A stretch of DNA of 64,000 nucleotides, taken from Marinomonas algicola (lineage in GTDB: Bacteria; Pseudomonadota; Gammaproteobacteria; Pseudomonadales; Marinomonadaceae). Of the stretch, positions 26,372 to 34,402 are shown in pieces. Every line of letters starts with the position of its first letter. Position 1 is the stretch's first letter. The position numbers and the translations under genes are program-made. The DNA lies in contig NZ_CP061941.1 of the NCBI RefSeq assembly GCF_014805825.1, positions 3,410,001 through 3,474,000 on the forward strand. The letters are read 5' to 3'. The notes under the pieces are model-generated. The model was not told where the DNA came from. It searched no databases and saw only the letters and a list, made by a program, of their open reading frames with translations.

Positions 26372-26675
26372 GATTTAAAGTATCCTTGTACTTGCCTAGA
26401 GCTTTACGACTTTTAATGCTGTAGGAAGTTTTTTCAAGAAGTTCATATTGTGACTTTTTCAAAGCAAGAGAGACACTTTCATTCTGCTCCAAAATTTTTT
26501 GCCAGAACTCTTTAGGCATTACATGAAAATCTATACTGTAGATCAAGTCATCTCTTTGCTTCACTAGCGTAACCAAATCATAAGCAAAATCAGATGGATC
26601 TTTTTTAGAAAGTATAACGGAGATAGCTTGAGCGTTTTGTATCAGTTCCTCCTTTATGTCATTGGAGGCCGTCAT
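26364..26675 (-). CDS. Small protein in the fliT position
   Basis: A 103-residue, mostly helical, soluble protein overlapping fliS by four bases and the Maf gene by eight. Position directly after fliS is that of FliT, the FliD chaperone. Helical length and charge fit a flagellar chaperone, but I do not recognise a FliT motif, so the assignment rests on context. It could also be a partner of the glycosyltransferase. Confidence 0.65.
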   Translation of the reverse strand: MTASNDIKEELIQNAQAISVILSKKDPSDFAYDLVTLVKQRDDLIYSIDFHVMPKEFWQKILEQNESVSLALKKSQYELLEKTSYSIKSRKALGKYKDTLNHE

Positions 26676-27097
26676 AGTGCAGATGAGCGCATGCTCGCCG
26701 CTTCTTGTTTATCCGACTCAGTAACCTGATCCCAAGCAGACTTTATCGTTAAAAGCAGAGATGAAACCTCATCTAATATAGACACATCCATTTGTCTACT
26801 CGCTTCACTGATACGAAAAATCATATATTCATATAAAGAATCTAAATTTTCAGATAACTCCGGATTAAACTCGGGCTCAAGTGCATCTCTCAAGGCATTA
26901 ATAATTTCAGTTGCTTTCGTTAAACAAACTGACTTAGTCTCGAAGTCTTTGCGCTCAATCGCTCCTTTACCTTGAGCCAACCGCTCTAATGCACCTTGCA
27001 TCAATAGCTGAATGACTCGATGAGGATCAGCTGAAGCCAAATCTGAGCGTAATGAGTCTTTTTGATAGGCTTGAATACCTTTTTTCGAATACATCAA
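26672..27097 (-). CDS. fliS: Flagellin export chaperone FliS
   Basis: FliS binds the C-terminus of flagellin in the cytoplasm and keeps it unpolymerised until export. The 141-residue protein has the family pattern: YQKDSLRSDLASADPHRVIQLLMQGALERLAQGKGAI, then a helical body with LDSLYEYMIFRISEAS. It follows fliD by 17 bp and overlaps the next gene. Confidence 0.95.
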   Translation of the reverse strand: MMYSKKGIQAYQKDSLRSDLASADPHRVIQLLMQGALERLAQGKGAIERKDFETKSVCLTKATEIINALRDALEPEFNPELSENLDSLYEYMIFRISEASRQMDVSILDEVSSLLLTIKSAWDQVTESDKQEAASMRSSAL

Positions 27098-27114
27098 TGA
27101 ACCTTTAATAATTT

Positions 27115-28476
27115 CTAATTATTACTTGTAAAACCAGGTAAATTCGCCAACTGTCCAGCTAAATACGTACTTTGAGCATTAAGAGAAGCCAAGGTAATAT
27201 CCAAAGAGGTAAACTGCTTTCGAAGCGTTTCTTCGTATTGATCCATTCGATAATTAAACGCCTCTTGGCTTTCGGCCGTATCATCAATTTGTTCTTGGAC
27301 CGTTTCAGTACGTTTATCGAAAATACCACCTGTTTGAGTATACGGTTCCAGCATACCTGAAACAACGGTAGCAAGGCCATCCTCACCAGCAAACATCTTA
27401 GCTAAATCATCATACCCAGAATCTAAGGATTCATTAAATTTAGTAGAATCAATTGACAGATTACCCTCATTATCCATTTCAATGCCAATATCAAAAATCG
27501 TTTCGAAATCACCTAGCCCATCAGACTGAGACATCAAGCTTCTGGATAATTGCGCTTCTAAGTTTCGTATAGAACTATCACCGTTTAACGCGGCACCAAT
27601 CTGTGTAGCTTCATTAAATACGCTCAGCATTTGGTTATAATTACTCACAAAACCTTCAATTAATGATTTTACACCCTCTTTATCAGTCGAAATACTCGCT
27701 GACGCGGTTTCACCAGCACTCTCTTTTAGAGCGGTAATATCAACCCCAGAAATAACATTTTCAAACGTATTAGAATCACTTTCAATCGCGAGCCCATCCA
27801 CAAAGATACGTGCTAACTTTGCTTCATCCCCTGCTTTTATTGTCATTCCAGTAGAGACAGCATCTAAAGAGGCATCATCATTTGTCACGACTAAATCATT
27901 ACCTGCTCCGGTTACACTGGAAGTGAGCACTAAGCGAACATCAGACCCGGTATCAATAAGGTTAGCAGAAACACCATAATTGTTTTCATCATCATTGATC
28001 AACTCCCTTAGCTCTTCCAAAGTAGCCCCGGCTGGAACGGCAAGCGTAAAGCTATCATCAGCACCGGAAGTAAAAGTAAGGTTACCGCCACCAGCTGAAA
28101 CGACGTCTGATGCAGAGGAAAAAGCAGATGCCGCCGATTCACTACGACTGCCCTGCGCTAGTTGATCGACTGAAATTTGATAACGGCCTGTAGAAGCTGA
28201 AGAGCCTGGAGAAACACTAATAATATCACCAATACTCGGTTGAGTAATGGAGGCCGTTCGATTTTGAAAGTCTTCTAAATCATTAAGACTGTCTACCGAT
28301 GTTTTAAAAGCATCAACCCTTGAATTAATCGCCCCAACAGCAGATAGCTGAATATTTAAATCTTGGGTTTTACTACTAAAAGAAGATGTTTTTGCATCCC
28401 TTTCAGCACTGACAAGAGAACTAATTAAACCCTCTAAGTCAAGACCACTACCAATACCTTGAGCTGTTATAGTCAT
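27115..28476 (-). CDS. fliD: Flagellar filament cap protein FliD
   Basis: FliD (HAP2) forms the cap at the filament tip and guides flagellin folding. The 453-residue protein starts with ITAQGIGSGLDLEGLISSLVSAE, the family N-terminal coiled-coil segment, and ends in an amphipathic coiled coil (MDQYEETLRKQFTSLDITLASLN). Low-complexity Ser/Gly/Ala stretches fill the exposed domains. It lies 51 bp after flaG and 17 bp before fliS. Confidence 0.96.
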   Translation of the reverse strand: MTITAQGIGSGLDLEGLISSLVSAERDAKTSSFSSKTQDLNIQLSAVGAINSRVDAFKTSVDSLNDLEDFQNRTASITQPSIGDIISVSPGSSASTGRYQISVDQLAQGSRSESAASAFSSASDVVSAGGGNLTFTSGADDSFTLAVPAGATLEELRELINDDENNYGVSANLIDTGSDVRLVLTSSVTGAGNDLVVTNDDASLDAVSTGMTIKAGDEAKLARIFVDGLAIESDSNTFENVISGVDITALKESAGETASASISTDKEGVKSLIEGFVSNYNQMLSVFNEATQIGAALNGDSSIRNLEAQLSRSLMSQSDGLGDFETIFDIGIEMDNEGNLSIDSTKFNESLDSGYDDLAKMFAGEDGLATVVSGMLEPYTQTGGIFDKRTETVQEQIDDTAESQEAFNYRMDQYEETLRKQFTSLDITLASLNAQSTYLAGQLANLPGFTSNN

Positions 28477-28527
28477 AATGCACCCCCGTCAAGTTTAAAT
28501 ATACCAAGAAAAAAATACTCTATAATA

Positions 28528-28974
28528 TTACACCGAGCTATTGATTAATGCTCCTTTAAATTCACTCAACTGATCGACAAGCTCATCAATTCTTTCAGAC
28601 ATTTTCAAAAATTCTTCGGAAGGCATTTGCCTAACAACCTCTCCACTTTCTTGATCAATCACACGTACAATTCTTTGATTACTTTCTTCAGATACTTCAA
28701 ATGAAAGCTGGACGTTCAATTGATTCATTTTTTGATTAGTAAGGCTTACATCTTCTTCTTGTATTTGTTCAATACTACTTCCACTAACAAGCGCTCCCTG
28801 CTCACTCCCTTGACTTAATCGCCCATCACTCGCATTTGTATCGGCCAGCTCAGTTACTTTTTTAGCATCCATTTCTTTTTTTGCTTGGAAATTTTGTAAT
28901 AAACTAGCCTCACTATTACTTGAACTAGAGTTCAATAAGGGGGTTTTCAACAAATCATTTAAGCCAATAGCCAT
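28528..28974 (-). CDS. flaG: FlaG family protein
   Basis: A 148-residue protein with the FlaG core in its C-terminal half: LSFEVSEESNQRIVRVIDQESGEVVRQMPSEEFLKM. FlaG proteins influence filament length, and the gene normally lies between flagellin and fliD, as here. The ATG chosen has AGGAGG 8 bases upstream; an earlier in-frame start would place the Shine-Dalgarno inside the gene. A hairpin separates it from the flagellin gene. Confidence 0.9.
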   Translation of the reverse strand: MAIGLNDLLKTPLLNSSSSNSEASLLQNFQAKKEMDAKKVTELADTNASDGRLSQGSEQGALVSGSSIEQIQEEDVSLTNQKMNQLNVQLSFEVSEESNQRIVRVIDQESGEVVRQMPSEEFLKMSERIDELVDQLSEFKGALINSSV

Positions 28975-28995
28975 AATAACTTCCTCCTGAAACAT

Positions 28996-29021
28996 AAAAG
29001 CTGAGGGACTCCTCAGCTTTT
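28996..29021 (-). terminator. Terminator after the downstream flagellin gene
   Basis: A perfect 11-bp stem (AAAAGCTGAGG / CCTCAGCTTTT) with a 4-base loop lies 13 bases past the flagellin stop. It would separate the abundant flagellin message from flaG-fliD-fliS, leaving read-through for those. Confidence 0.75.
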
Positions 29022-29034
29022 ATCATATCAGAAA

Positions 29035-29949
29035 TTAACCTAACAAAGACAAAGCGGTTTGAGGCCTTTGGTTTGCTTGGGATAAGATAGACGTACTCGC
29101 TTGCTGTAAAATCTGATTACGAGTCAACTCGGCTGTTTCCACAGCAAAATCCGTATCTCGTACACGAGATCGAGCGGCTGAGACGTTTTCAGAAATATTA
29201 CTCAAGTTACGAATCGTAGAGCTAAAGCGGTTTTGAATCGCACCTAACTCAGAACGTTTCGCATCAACAACTGAAATCATCGCATCAATGGTTGAAATTA
29301 AGTCCTGAGCATTAGCGATACTTGTTAATGACAAGCTTGTTGTACTAACAGTAGATCCAACACCGGCCAGACCTGTTACGGCTGATGCCGCACCAGCAAT
29401 ACCCGACATGGTAAAACCACCATTAGCATTAATCGCTATTGAACCACCAGTATTTGTAGTGATTGTAGACATGGAAAAACTGATTGTTTGACCACCTTCT
29501 GCACCTACTTGAAAACGAGCAGAGTACGATCCATCCAACAGGTTTTGACCACCGAAAGAAGTTTGCTCTGCAACACGGTTAATTTCTAGGCGCAATTGAT
29601 CAGCTTCTTGTTGAAGTGCCAAGCGGTCTTGATCATTGTTGGAATCATTTGATGCTTGAATAGACAGAGTTCGCATACGTTGCAACATATTTGTTGTTTC
29701 GTCTAATGCACCCTCCGCTGTTTGAGATAAAGATATACCATCATTTGCATTTCGTACCGCTTGATTCAGACCATTGATCTGAGACGTTAAACGGTTAGAT
29801 ATCTGAAGACCTGCTGCATCATCTGCCGCAGAGTTGATTCGAAAACCAGAAGATAAACGCTTGAAAGATGTATCTAGCGCATTTCCAGAATTGGATAATT
29901 GACGTTGCGCATTCAATGATGACGCATTTGTATTTACCATAACAGCCAT
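29035..29949 (-). CDS. fliC: Flagellin (downstream copy)
   Basis: A 304-residue flagellin with conserved D0/D1 ends (VNTNASSLNAQRQL, LSSGFRINSAADDAAGLQIS at the N-terminus; NISENVSAARSRVRDTDFA and ILSQANQRPQTALSLLG at the C-terminus). The central domain is short, about residues 165-215, and rich in Ser/Thr, which are likely sites for nonulosonic-acid glycosylation. It is nearly identical to the upstream flagellin. It has its own sigma-28 promoter, a strong AGGAGG ribosome-binding site and its own terminator. Confidence 0.97.
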   Translation of the reverse strand: MAVMVNTNASSLNAQRQLSNSGNALDTSFKRLSSGFRINSAADDAAGLQISNRLTSQINGLNQAVRNANDGISLSQTAEGALDETTNMLQRMRTLSIQASNDSNNDQDRLALQQEADQLRLEINRVAEQTSFGGQNLLDGSYSARFQVGAEGGQTISFSMSTITTNTGGSIAINANGGFTMSGIAGAASAVTGLAGVGSTVSTTSLSLTSIANAQDLISTIDAMISVVDAKRSELGAIQNRFSSTIRNLSNISENVSAARSRVRDTDFAVETAELTRNQILQQASTSILSQANQRPQTALSLLG

Positions 29950-30060
29950 AACAGCCTCCTAAGTATCGCCATGAAAGCCCGTTCCAAAAAACGGTACTTT
30001 TATAAAATACTGGTCAATATCGCCAAATATTAAACCAATAAAATAAACCTCTTATGAAGC

Positions 30061-30087
30061 TTTTCGGCCGAACCAGATAGAGCTTTA
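30061..30087 (-). promoter_or_regulatory. Sigma-28 (FliA) promoter of the downstream flagellin
   Basis: On the minus strand TAAAGCTC, an 11-base spacer and GCCGAAAA match the sigma-28 consensus TAAAGTTT-N11-GCCGATAA at 13 of 16 positions. It lies about 110 bases upstream of the flagellin ATG. Confidence 0.75.
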
Positions 30088-30315
30088 GCTAAAAATGAAA
30101 AAAACATCCCTTTTACGGCAAAAAAAAACCTTCAAGATGGCAATATAAATCCTTTTTCATATAAAAATCATAAAGATAAAACAATAATTAATTAGATTAA
30201 TTATTTAAAAAAAACCACAAAACCTACCTAAACATACAATTTGAGAGTACATAAAAATCAAATAGGAAAATGGCATGGATAATGCTTACCTTTAGATGTG
30301 GGGCGCCAACCTCAC

Positions 30316-30344
30316 AAAAAAAAACCAAGCACTGACATGCTTGG
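30316..30344 (-). terminator. Rho-independent terminator of the upstream flagellin
   Basis: Minus-strand stem CCAAGCA / TGCTTGG with a 6-base loop is followed directly by nine T residues. It lies about 130 bases past the flagellin stop, so the message has a structured 3' leader region before it. Confidence 0.88.
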
Positions 30345-30377
30345 CATAAAACACTTCTAGGAGTAAGAAGCGAGAAT

Positions 30378-30416
30378 TCGAATATCATCGCCAAACCTCT
30401 TGCCTCCGATATTCGA
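30378..30416. repeat. Inverted repeat downstream of the upstream flagellin
   Basis: Nine-base arms TCGAATATC / GATATTCGA separated by 21 bases lie within the 3' untranslated part of the flagellin message. No T-run follows, so this is a structure or binding site rather than a terminator. Confidence 0.45.
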
Positions 30417-30428
30417 GAACTTTCCTTC

Positions 30429-30449
30429 AAGCGGCCTGATCAGCCGCTT
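30429..30449. repeat. GC-rich hairpin just after the flagellin stop
   Basis: Arms AAGCGGC / GCCGCTT with a 7-base loop begin about 24 bases past the flagellin stop codon. T-rich sequence follows on the plus strand only, so it might block antisense transcription or stabilise the flagellin mRNA 3' end. Confidence 0.5.
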
Positions 30450-30472
30450 TATTTTTAACTATTCTTTAAGAA

Positions 30473-31390
30473 TTAACCCCCAAGTAAAGACAATGCCGCT
30501 TGTGGGCGCTGATTCGCTTGAGAAAGAATTGTAGTACTTGCTTGCTGCAAGATTTGGTTACGAGTCAATTCCGCTGTTTCTTGAGCAAAATCCGTATCTC
30601 TAATTCGAGAGCGAGCGGCCGATACATTTTCAGCGATATTCGATAAATTACGAATTGTAGAACTAAAGCGGTTTTGAATCGCACCCAATTCAGAACGTTT
30701 AGTATCCACGACAGAGATCATAGCATCAATCGTAGAAATTAGGTTTTCCGCATTAGCGATGCTCGTTAATGACAAGGTTGTTGTACTAACAGTAGAGCCA
30801 AGAGTCGTTAGACCTGTTACGGCTGATGCGGCACCAGCAATACCTGACATGGTAAAACCACCGTTAGCATTAATCGCTACTGCACCACCACTATTTGTAG
30901 TAATTGTAGACATAGAAAAACTGATTGTTTGACCACCATCTGCCCCCACTTGAAAGCGAGCAGCATAGGAACCATTCAGTAAATTTTGACCACCAAAAGT
31001 AGTTTGTTCAGCAACACGATTGATTTCTAAACGAAGTTGATCGGCTTCTTGCTGAATAGCCAATCTATCTTGGTCTGTGTTTGAATCATTCGATGCTTGA
31101 ATGGCCAACGTTCGCATACGCTGTAACATGTTGGTCGTTTCATCAAGCGCCCCTTCAGCTGTCTGCGACAAGGAGATACCATCATTAGCATTTCGTACCG
31201 CTTGGTTCAAACCATTAATTTGGGAAGTCAAACGATCCGAAATTTGAAGGCCTGCCGCATCATCAGCCGCTGAGTTAATACGAAAGCCAGAAGACAATCT
31301 TTTGAAAGATGTATCTAATGAGTTACCTGAATTCATAAGCTGTCTTTGAGAGTTCAAAGAAGACATATTTGTGTTTACGTATAAAGCCAT
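30473..31390 (-). CDS. fliC: Flagellin (upstream copy)
   Basis: A 305-residue flagellin with complete D0/D1 domains and a short Ser/Thr-rich centre (STITTNSGGAVAINANGGF). Most residues match the second flagellin downstream; differences gather at the N-terminal few residues and in the middle. This points to a tandem duplication kept by selection or gene conversion. A near-consensus sigma-28 promoter lies 80 bases upstream. Modification by the Maf protein and the adjacent sugar pathway is inferred. Confidence 0.97.
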   Translation of the reverse strand: MALYVNTNMSSLNSQRQLMNSGNSLDTSFKRLSSGFRINSAADDAAGLQISDRLTSQINGLNQAVRNANDGISLSQTAEGALDETTNMLQRMRTLAIQASNDSNTDQDRLAIQQEADQLRLEINRVAEQTTFGGQNLLNGSYAARFQVGADGGQTISFSMSTITTNSGGAVAINANGGFTMSGIAGAASAVTGLTTLGSTVSTTTLSLTSIANAENLISTIDAMISVVDTKRSELGAIQNRFSSTIRNLSNIAENVSAARSRIRDTDFAQETAELTRNQILQQASTTILSQANQRPQAALSLLGG

Positions 31391-31470
31391 TTCATTTCTC
31401 CTAGAATCTGTTAACTAAAGCACAACCTTTTGATTTAATTAATTATTTGGTTGTTTGTGTCTTATTATAG

Positions 31471-31497
31471 TTATCGTCACCTAAGATTGGATCTTTA
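31471..31497 (-). promoter_or_regulatory. Sigma-28 (FliA) promoter of the upstream flagellin
   Basis: On the minus strand TAAAGATC, 11 bases, GACGATAA: 13 of 16 positions match the sigma-28 consensus with exact spacing. The location about 80 bases before the flagellin ATG is right for a late filament gene. Confidence 0.85.
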
Positions 31498-31636
31498 ATG
31501 TTTTTTTAAGTTTTTTTTAAAAGTTTTAAAACCAGGCCTAACAAAAAAATGGAGGGGATATGTATCGTTCGAATAAGATAAAACTTTAGGTTTTTTTCTG
31601 TTTTTCGTGGGAATTTTCAATAATATTGCACTAGAG

Positions 31637-33169
31637 CTACAATAAATGATTTATAAACTGAATTTTATGAATCTGTGGGTCTGTTTCTTCTACTATAAAC
31701 ACATCCACTTGTTTTGAACTAGTTTGATCTACCGAAATATCCGTTACAGGAATAAATGCATTTTGTGACAAGCTAAAAACCTGTCGAACCAAGGCAGGTT
31801 GATTCTGTTTATTTAATGTAATAATAAAACCAATTCGATTATTAGATAACAAAACGCAAGCACCAACAGGATACTGCCCCATACTTTTAACAAACGTTTT
31901 CACTAACATTTTATCAAACGCCAAACCAGACTCTTTTAGCAAACGCTGACATGCCTTAACTGGCCCCATTGATGTTTTATGCTGCTGCTCAGACGTCATG
32001 GCATCATAAGCGTCAATAATAGCCGCCATTTTTCCATAAATAGAAATTTCACTATCTTGCTTACCTTTTGGGTAACCTGTGCCGTCAACCCTTTCATGAT
32101 GATCATCAACCATCTGATAAATCAATTTAACCAAACCATCCGATTGCTTCACCGCACTCAGAGCAAAATCTATATGCTTACGAAATAAGTCAAATTCATT
32201 TGGTGTTAGCTTATCACTTTTTGACGCTAAGGCATCTGGCAAGCGAAAGCGCCCGATATCAAACAGAATCCCTCCCAAAGCGATAGCGGAAACATACCCA
32301 TCAGACAAACCAATAACTCGTGAAAAATGAATACCTAATACAGCTGAACTCAGTAAATGCTCAGACAAATAAGAGGCAGGCGTTTTAACATGGCGCAATG
32401 CCAACAAAGCAAATGGATTTCTATCGTAAGAGGAAATTAATAATTGACAAAATTTTTGTAATGCCAGCACATCAAAAGCGGTTCCAACTTTCATAAACTG
32501 GGCTTGCTCAGAAACTAATTTTTTACCTTCAGTAAACAACTTGTTGGCAACAGTAATCTCTAAACTGAAATCCATTAATTTATTTTTTGCGGCTTGAGGA
32601 GATGTTTTTTTCTTCACACTTGAAAATACGACGTCTGGTGAGTCCACGTCTTTTAGACCAACATGCTCAACGGCTAACTCATCTATACGCCCATCTTTAA
32701 AAGCCAATATATAGTCTCGCGTGTGATCATTTAAAACACTTCGAAAATAACGAAATAAGCTACGCCCACTATTAGATAACATCCTTAAGTCGCAGGTATT
32801 ATTACTATTTAGTTTTTTTAATCCTTTGATTGATTTACCGACAGAAAGCGAAAGGCATATCTGTAAAAAACGCTCCTCAGAATCATAAAGACGATCTTTA
32901 TCAGACGACAGGACATCTCGATGCTCAAAGTTACTGATATAAGGCAACACCCCTTTATCAAGGGCCTCTTTTACCAAATCCAATGCCATTTGACGCTTAG
33001 CAATTAAAATCACCCGATGATGCTTACCATGCTCTTGAATTAAGTTAAGAACCCTTTTGCTTCGCCTAATTTCCACGCCAATTTGCAACGCATCTAATAG
33101 AAGATCCACATCGAAGTAATCAAATGAAATATCAACCCCGAAACAGACATCAACCTTAAATGCCACCAT
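31637..33169 (-). CDS. HD-GYP-type protein with altered HD motif
   Basis: A 510-residue protein whose last 250 residues form an HD-GYP domain, the fold of cyclic di-GMP phosphodiesterases. HHERVDGTGYP (His357-His358 and the GYP triad) and IIDAYDAMTS are intact. The HD pair itself reads LFDIGRFRLP: Phe303-Asp304 stand where His-Asp is expected. The N-terminal half is not a domain I recognise. It follows flgL by 8 bp, so it belongs to the flgKL transcript, pointing to cyclic di-GMP sensing or breakdown tied to filament assembly. Catalysis is uncertain because of the missing histidine. Confidence 0.82.
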   Translation of the reverse strand: MVAFKVDVCFGVDISFDYFDVDLLLDALQIGVEIRRSKRVLNLIQEHGKHHRVILIAKRQMALDLVKEALDKGVLPYISNFEHRDVLSSDKDRLYDSEERFLQICLSLSVGKSIKGLKKLNSNNTCDLRMLSNSGRSLFRYFRSVLNDHTRDYILAFKDGRIDELAVEHVGLKDVDSPDVVFSSVKKKTSPQAAKNKLMDFSLEITVANKLFTEGKKLVSEQAQFMKVGTAFDVLALQKFCQLLISSYDRNPFALLALRHVKTPASYLSEHLLSSAVLGIHFSRVIGLSDGYVSAIALGGILFDIGRFRLPDALASKSDKLTPNEFDLFRKHIDFALSAVKQSDGLVKLIYQMVDDHHERVDGTGYPKGKQDSEISIYGKMAAIIDAYDAMTSEQQHKTSMGPVKACQRLLKESGLAFDKMLVKTFVKSMGQYPVGACVLLSNNRIGFIITLNKQNQPALVRQVFSLSQNAFIPVTDISVDQTSSKQVDVFIVEETDPQIHKIQFINHLL

Positions 33170-33177
33170 TTATAAAC

Positions 33178-34398
33178 CTATAAGACGTTGAATAATGAAA
33201 GACTGGTCAAACGAGTAAACAACAACTGAGACGCACTAATCGCCGCTTCAGCTTGTGCCAATTCCGCCGATGCAGCACCGATATCCAATCCAGAAATATT
33301 AGATGAAGCGGATTGATTAGAGAGCTTATTTGTCGCTTGATAGGATTCAATTTGAGTAATGGTATTCAGTCCAGAACCAATATTTGATAATCCAGCCCCC
33401 ATCGTACTTTGAGTACTGATCATGCTGACACTCGCGTCCCTTAAAGCCGACTGGCGAGCATTGTCATTTAAAGAAGGATCCTTTAATGCGTCAATTGCTT
33501 TTTGCATCTCATTTAACACATTATCGCGAACCGGAGGGTCTAAACTGATGTCTATCACAGAACCTGCCACGCCATCCATTGTTACTTCCATGCCAAATAC
33601 ACTAATAGGCTCACCTGAAGTATAATCCCCACTGGCTATCGCTGTGCCAACAGCATCTCGTAATGTAAAGCTATCTGGAGAACCTGCCGTTGTAGTCAAT
33701 AAATACTGATTTAACGCTGGATTAATCGCATCATAATTATTTTTAACAAATAAATCATACGCACCTTGATCTCCAACCTTAAAATTCGACATAGTGGCTA
33801 CACCAGAACTAACGACACTGGTAAACGTTCTTCTTGTAGGAACATCTTGAAAAAGTGATTTTCCTGATTCCGAAACCGGGATAGAGACCGTTTCAGCCAA
33901 CTGCGCAAACTTTTTCCCTTCATTACCAAAATACTCATAACGCCCATTTGATTGAAGTTGAAAAGGTGGGCTTTTAGTGTCTGTACCTGAGAATAGATAG
34001 TCACCGTCTGAATTTTTTGAATTCATTAAATCTGCCGCGGTGTCTCTAATAGACGACAGTTCTTGAGCGATTGAATCAAGATCCGATTGGCTATTGGCCC
34101 CATTTTCAGATTGAATAACCAAACTTCGAGCTTTATCTAAGAGATCATTCAAACTTGTGAGTGCAACATGTTGGTACTCAAGACCATTCTTTGCAGAGGT
34201 ACCATTAGACTTGTACTGATCCAAAAGTCTGTTGTTGGCTTCGTAGCGGAGCACCTGCCCAGCACCAACAGGATCATCACTTGCTTTAACAATACTGGAT
34301 TGTTCAATAATTTTACGGTTTGTATCTAGGTATCGTTCGTTTGATCTTTCTAATCCTTCAGAAGATTGACGGTATATATAGTTATTGGTAATTCTCAT
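33178..34398 (-). CDS. flgL: Hook-filament junction protein FlgL
   Basis: FlgL (HAP3) joins the hook-FlgK junction to the filament. The 406-residue protein has flagellin-like ends: MRITNNYIYRQSSEGLERSNERYL at the N-terminus and an Ala-rich ELAQAEAAISASQLLFTRLTSLSLFNVL end. DGDYLFSGTDTKSPPF is the typical FlgL mid-protein motif. It follows flgK by 4 bp. Confidence 0.95.
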   Translation of the reverse strand: MRITNNYIYRQSSEGLERSNERYLDTNRKIIEQSSIVKASDDPVGAGQVLRYEANNRLLDQYKSNGTSAKNGLEYQHVALTSLNDLLDKARSLVIQSENGANSQSDLDSIAQELSSIRDTAADLMNSKNSDGDYLFSGTDTKSPPFQLQSNGRYEYFGNEGKKFAQLAETVSIPVSESGKSLFQDVPTRRTFTSVVSSGVATMSNFKVGDQGAYDLFVKNNYDAINPALNQYLLTTTAGSPDSFTLRDAVGTAIASGDYTSGEPISVFGMEVTMDGVAGSVIDISLDPPVRDNVLNEMQKAIDALKDPSLNDNARQSALRDASVSMISTQSTMGAGLSNIGSGLNTITQIESYQATNKLSNQSASSNISGLDIGAASAELAQAEAAISASQLLFTRLTSLSLFNVL

Positions 34399-34402
34399 CG
34401 CT

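Larger units (their letters stand above)
29950..30472. other. 523-bp spacer between the two flagellin genes
   Basis: There is no convincing gene here. On the minus strand it holds the sigma-28 promoter of the downstream flagellin and the rho-independent terminator of the upstream flagellin. Two more inverted repeats lie nearby. A 68-codon frame across this area (30224-30430, minus) spans the terminator and hairpins and has no family likeness, so I do not call it. Confidence 0.6.

Noticed and set aside
30224..30430. A 68-codon minus-strand frame between the flagellins
   Set aside because: It runs across a clear terminator and two hairpins and has no ribosome-binding site or family likeness.
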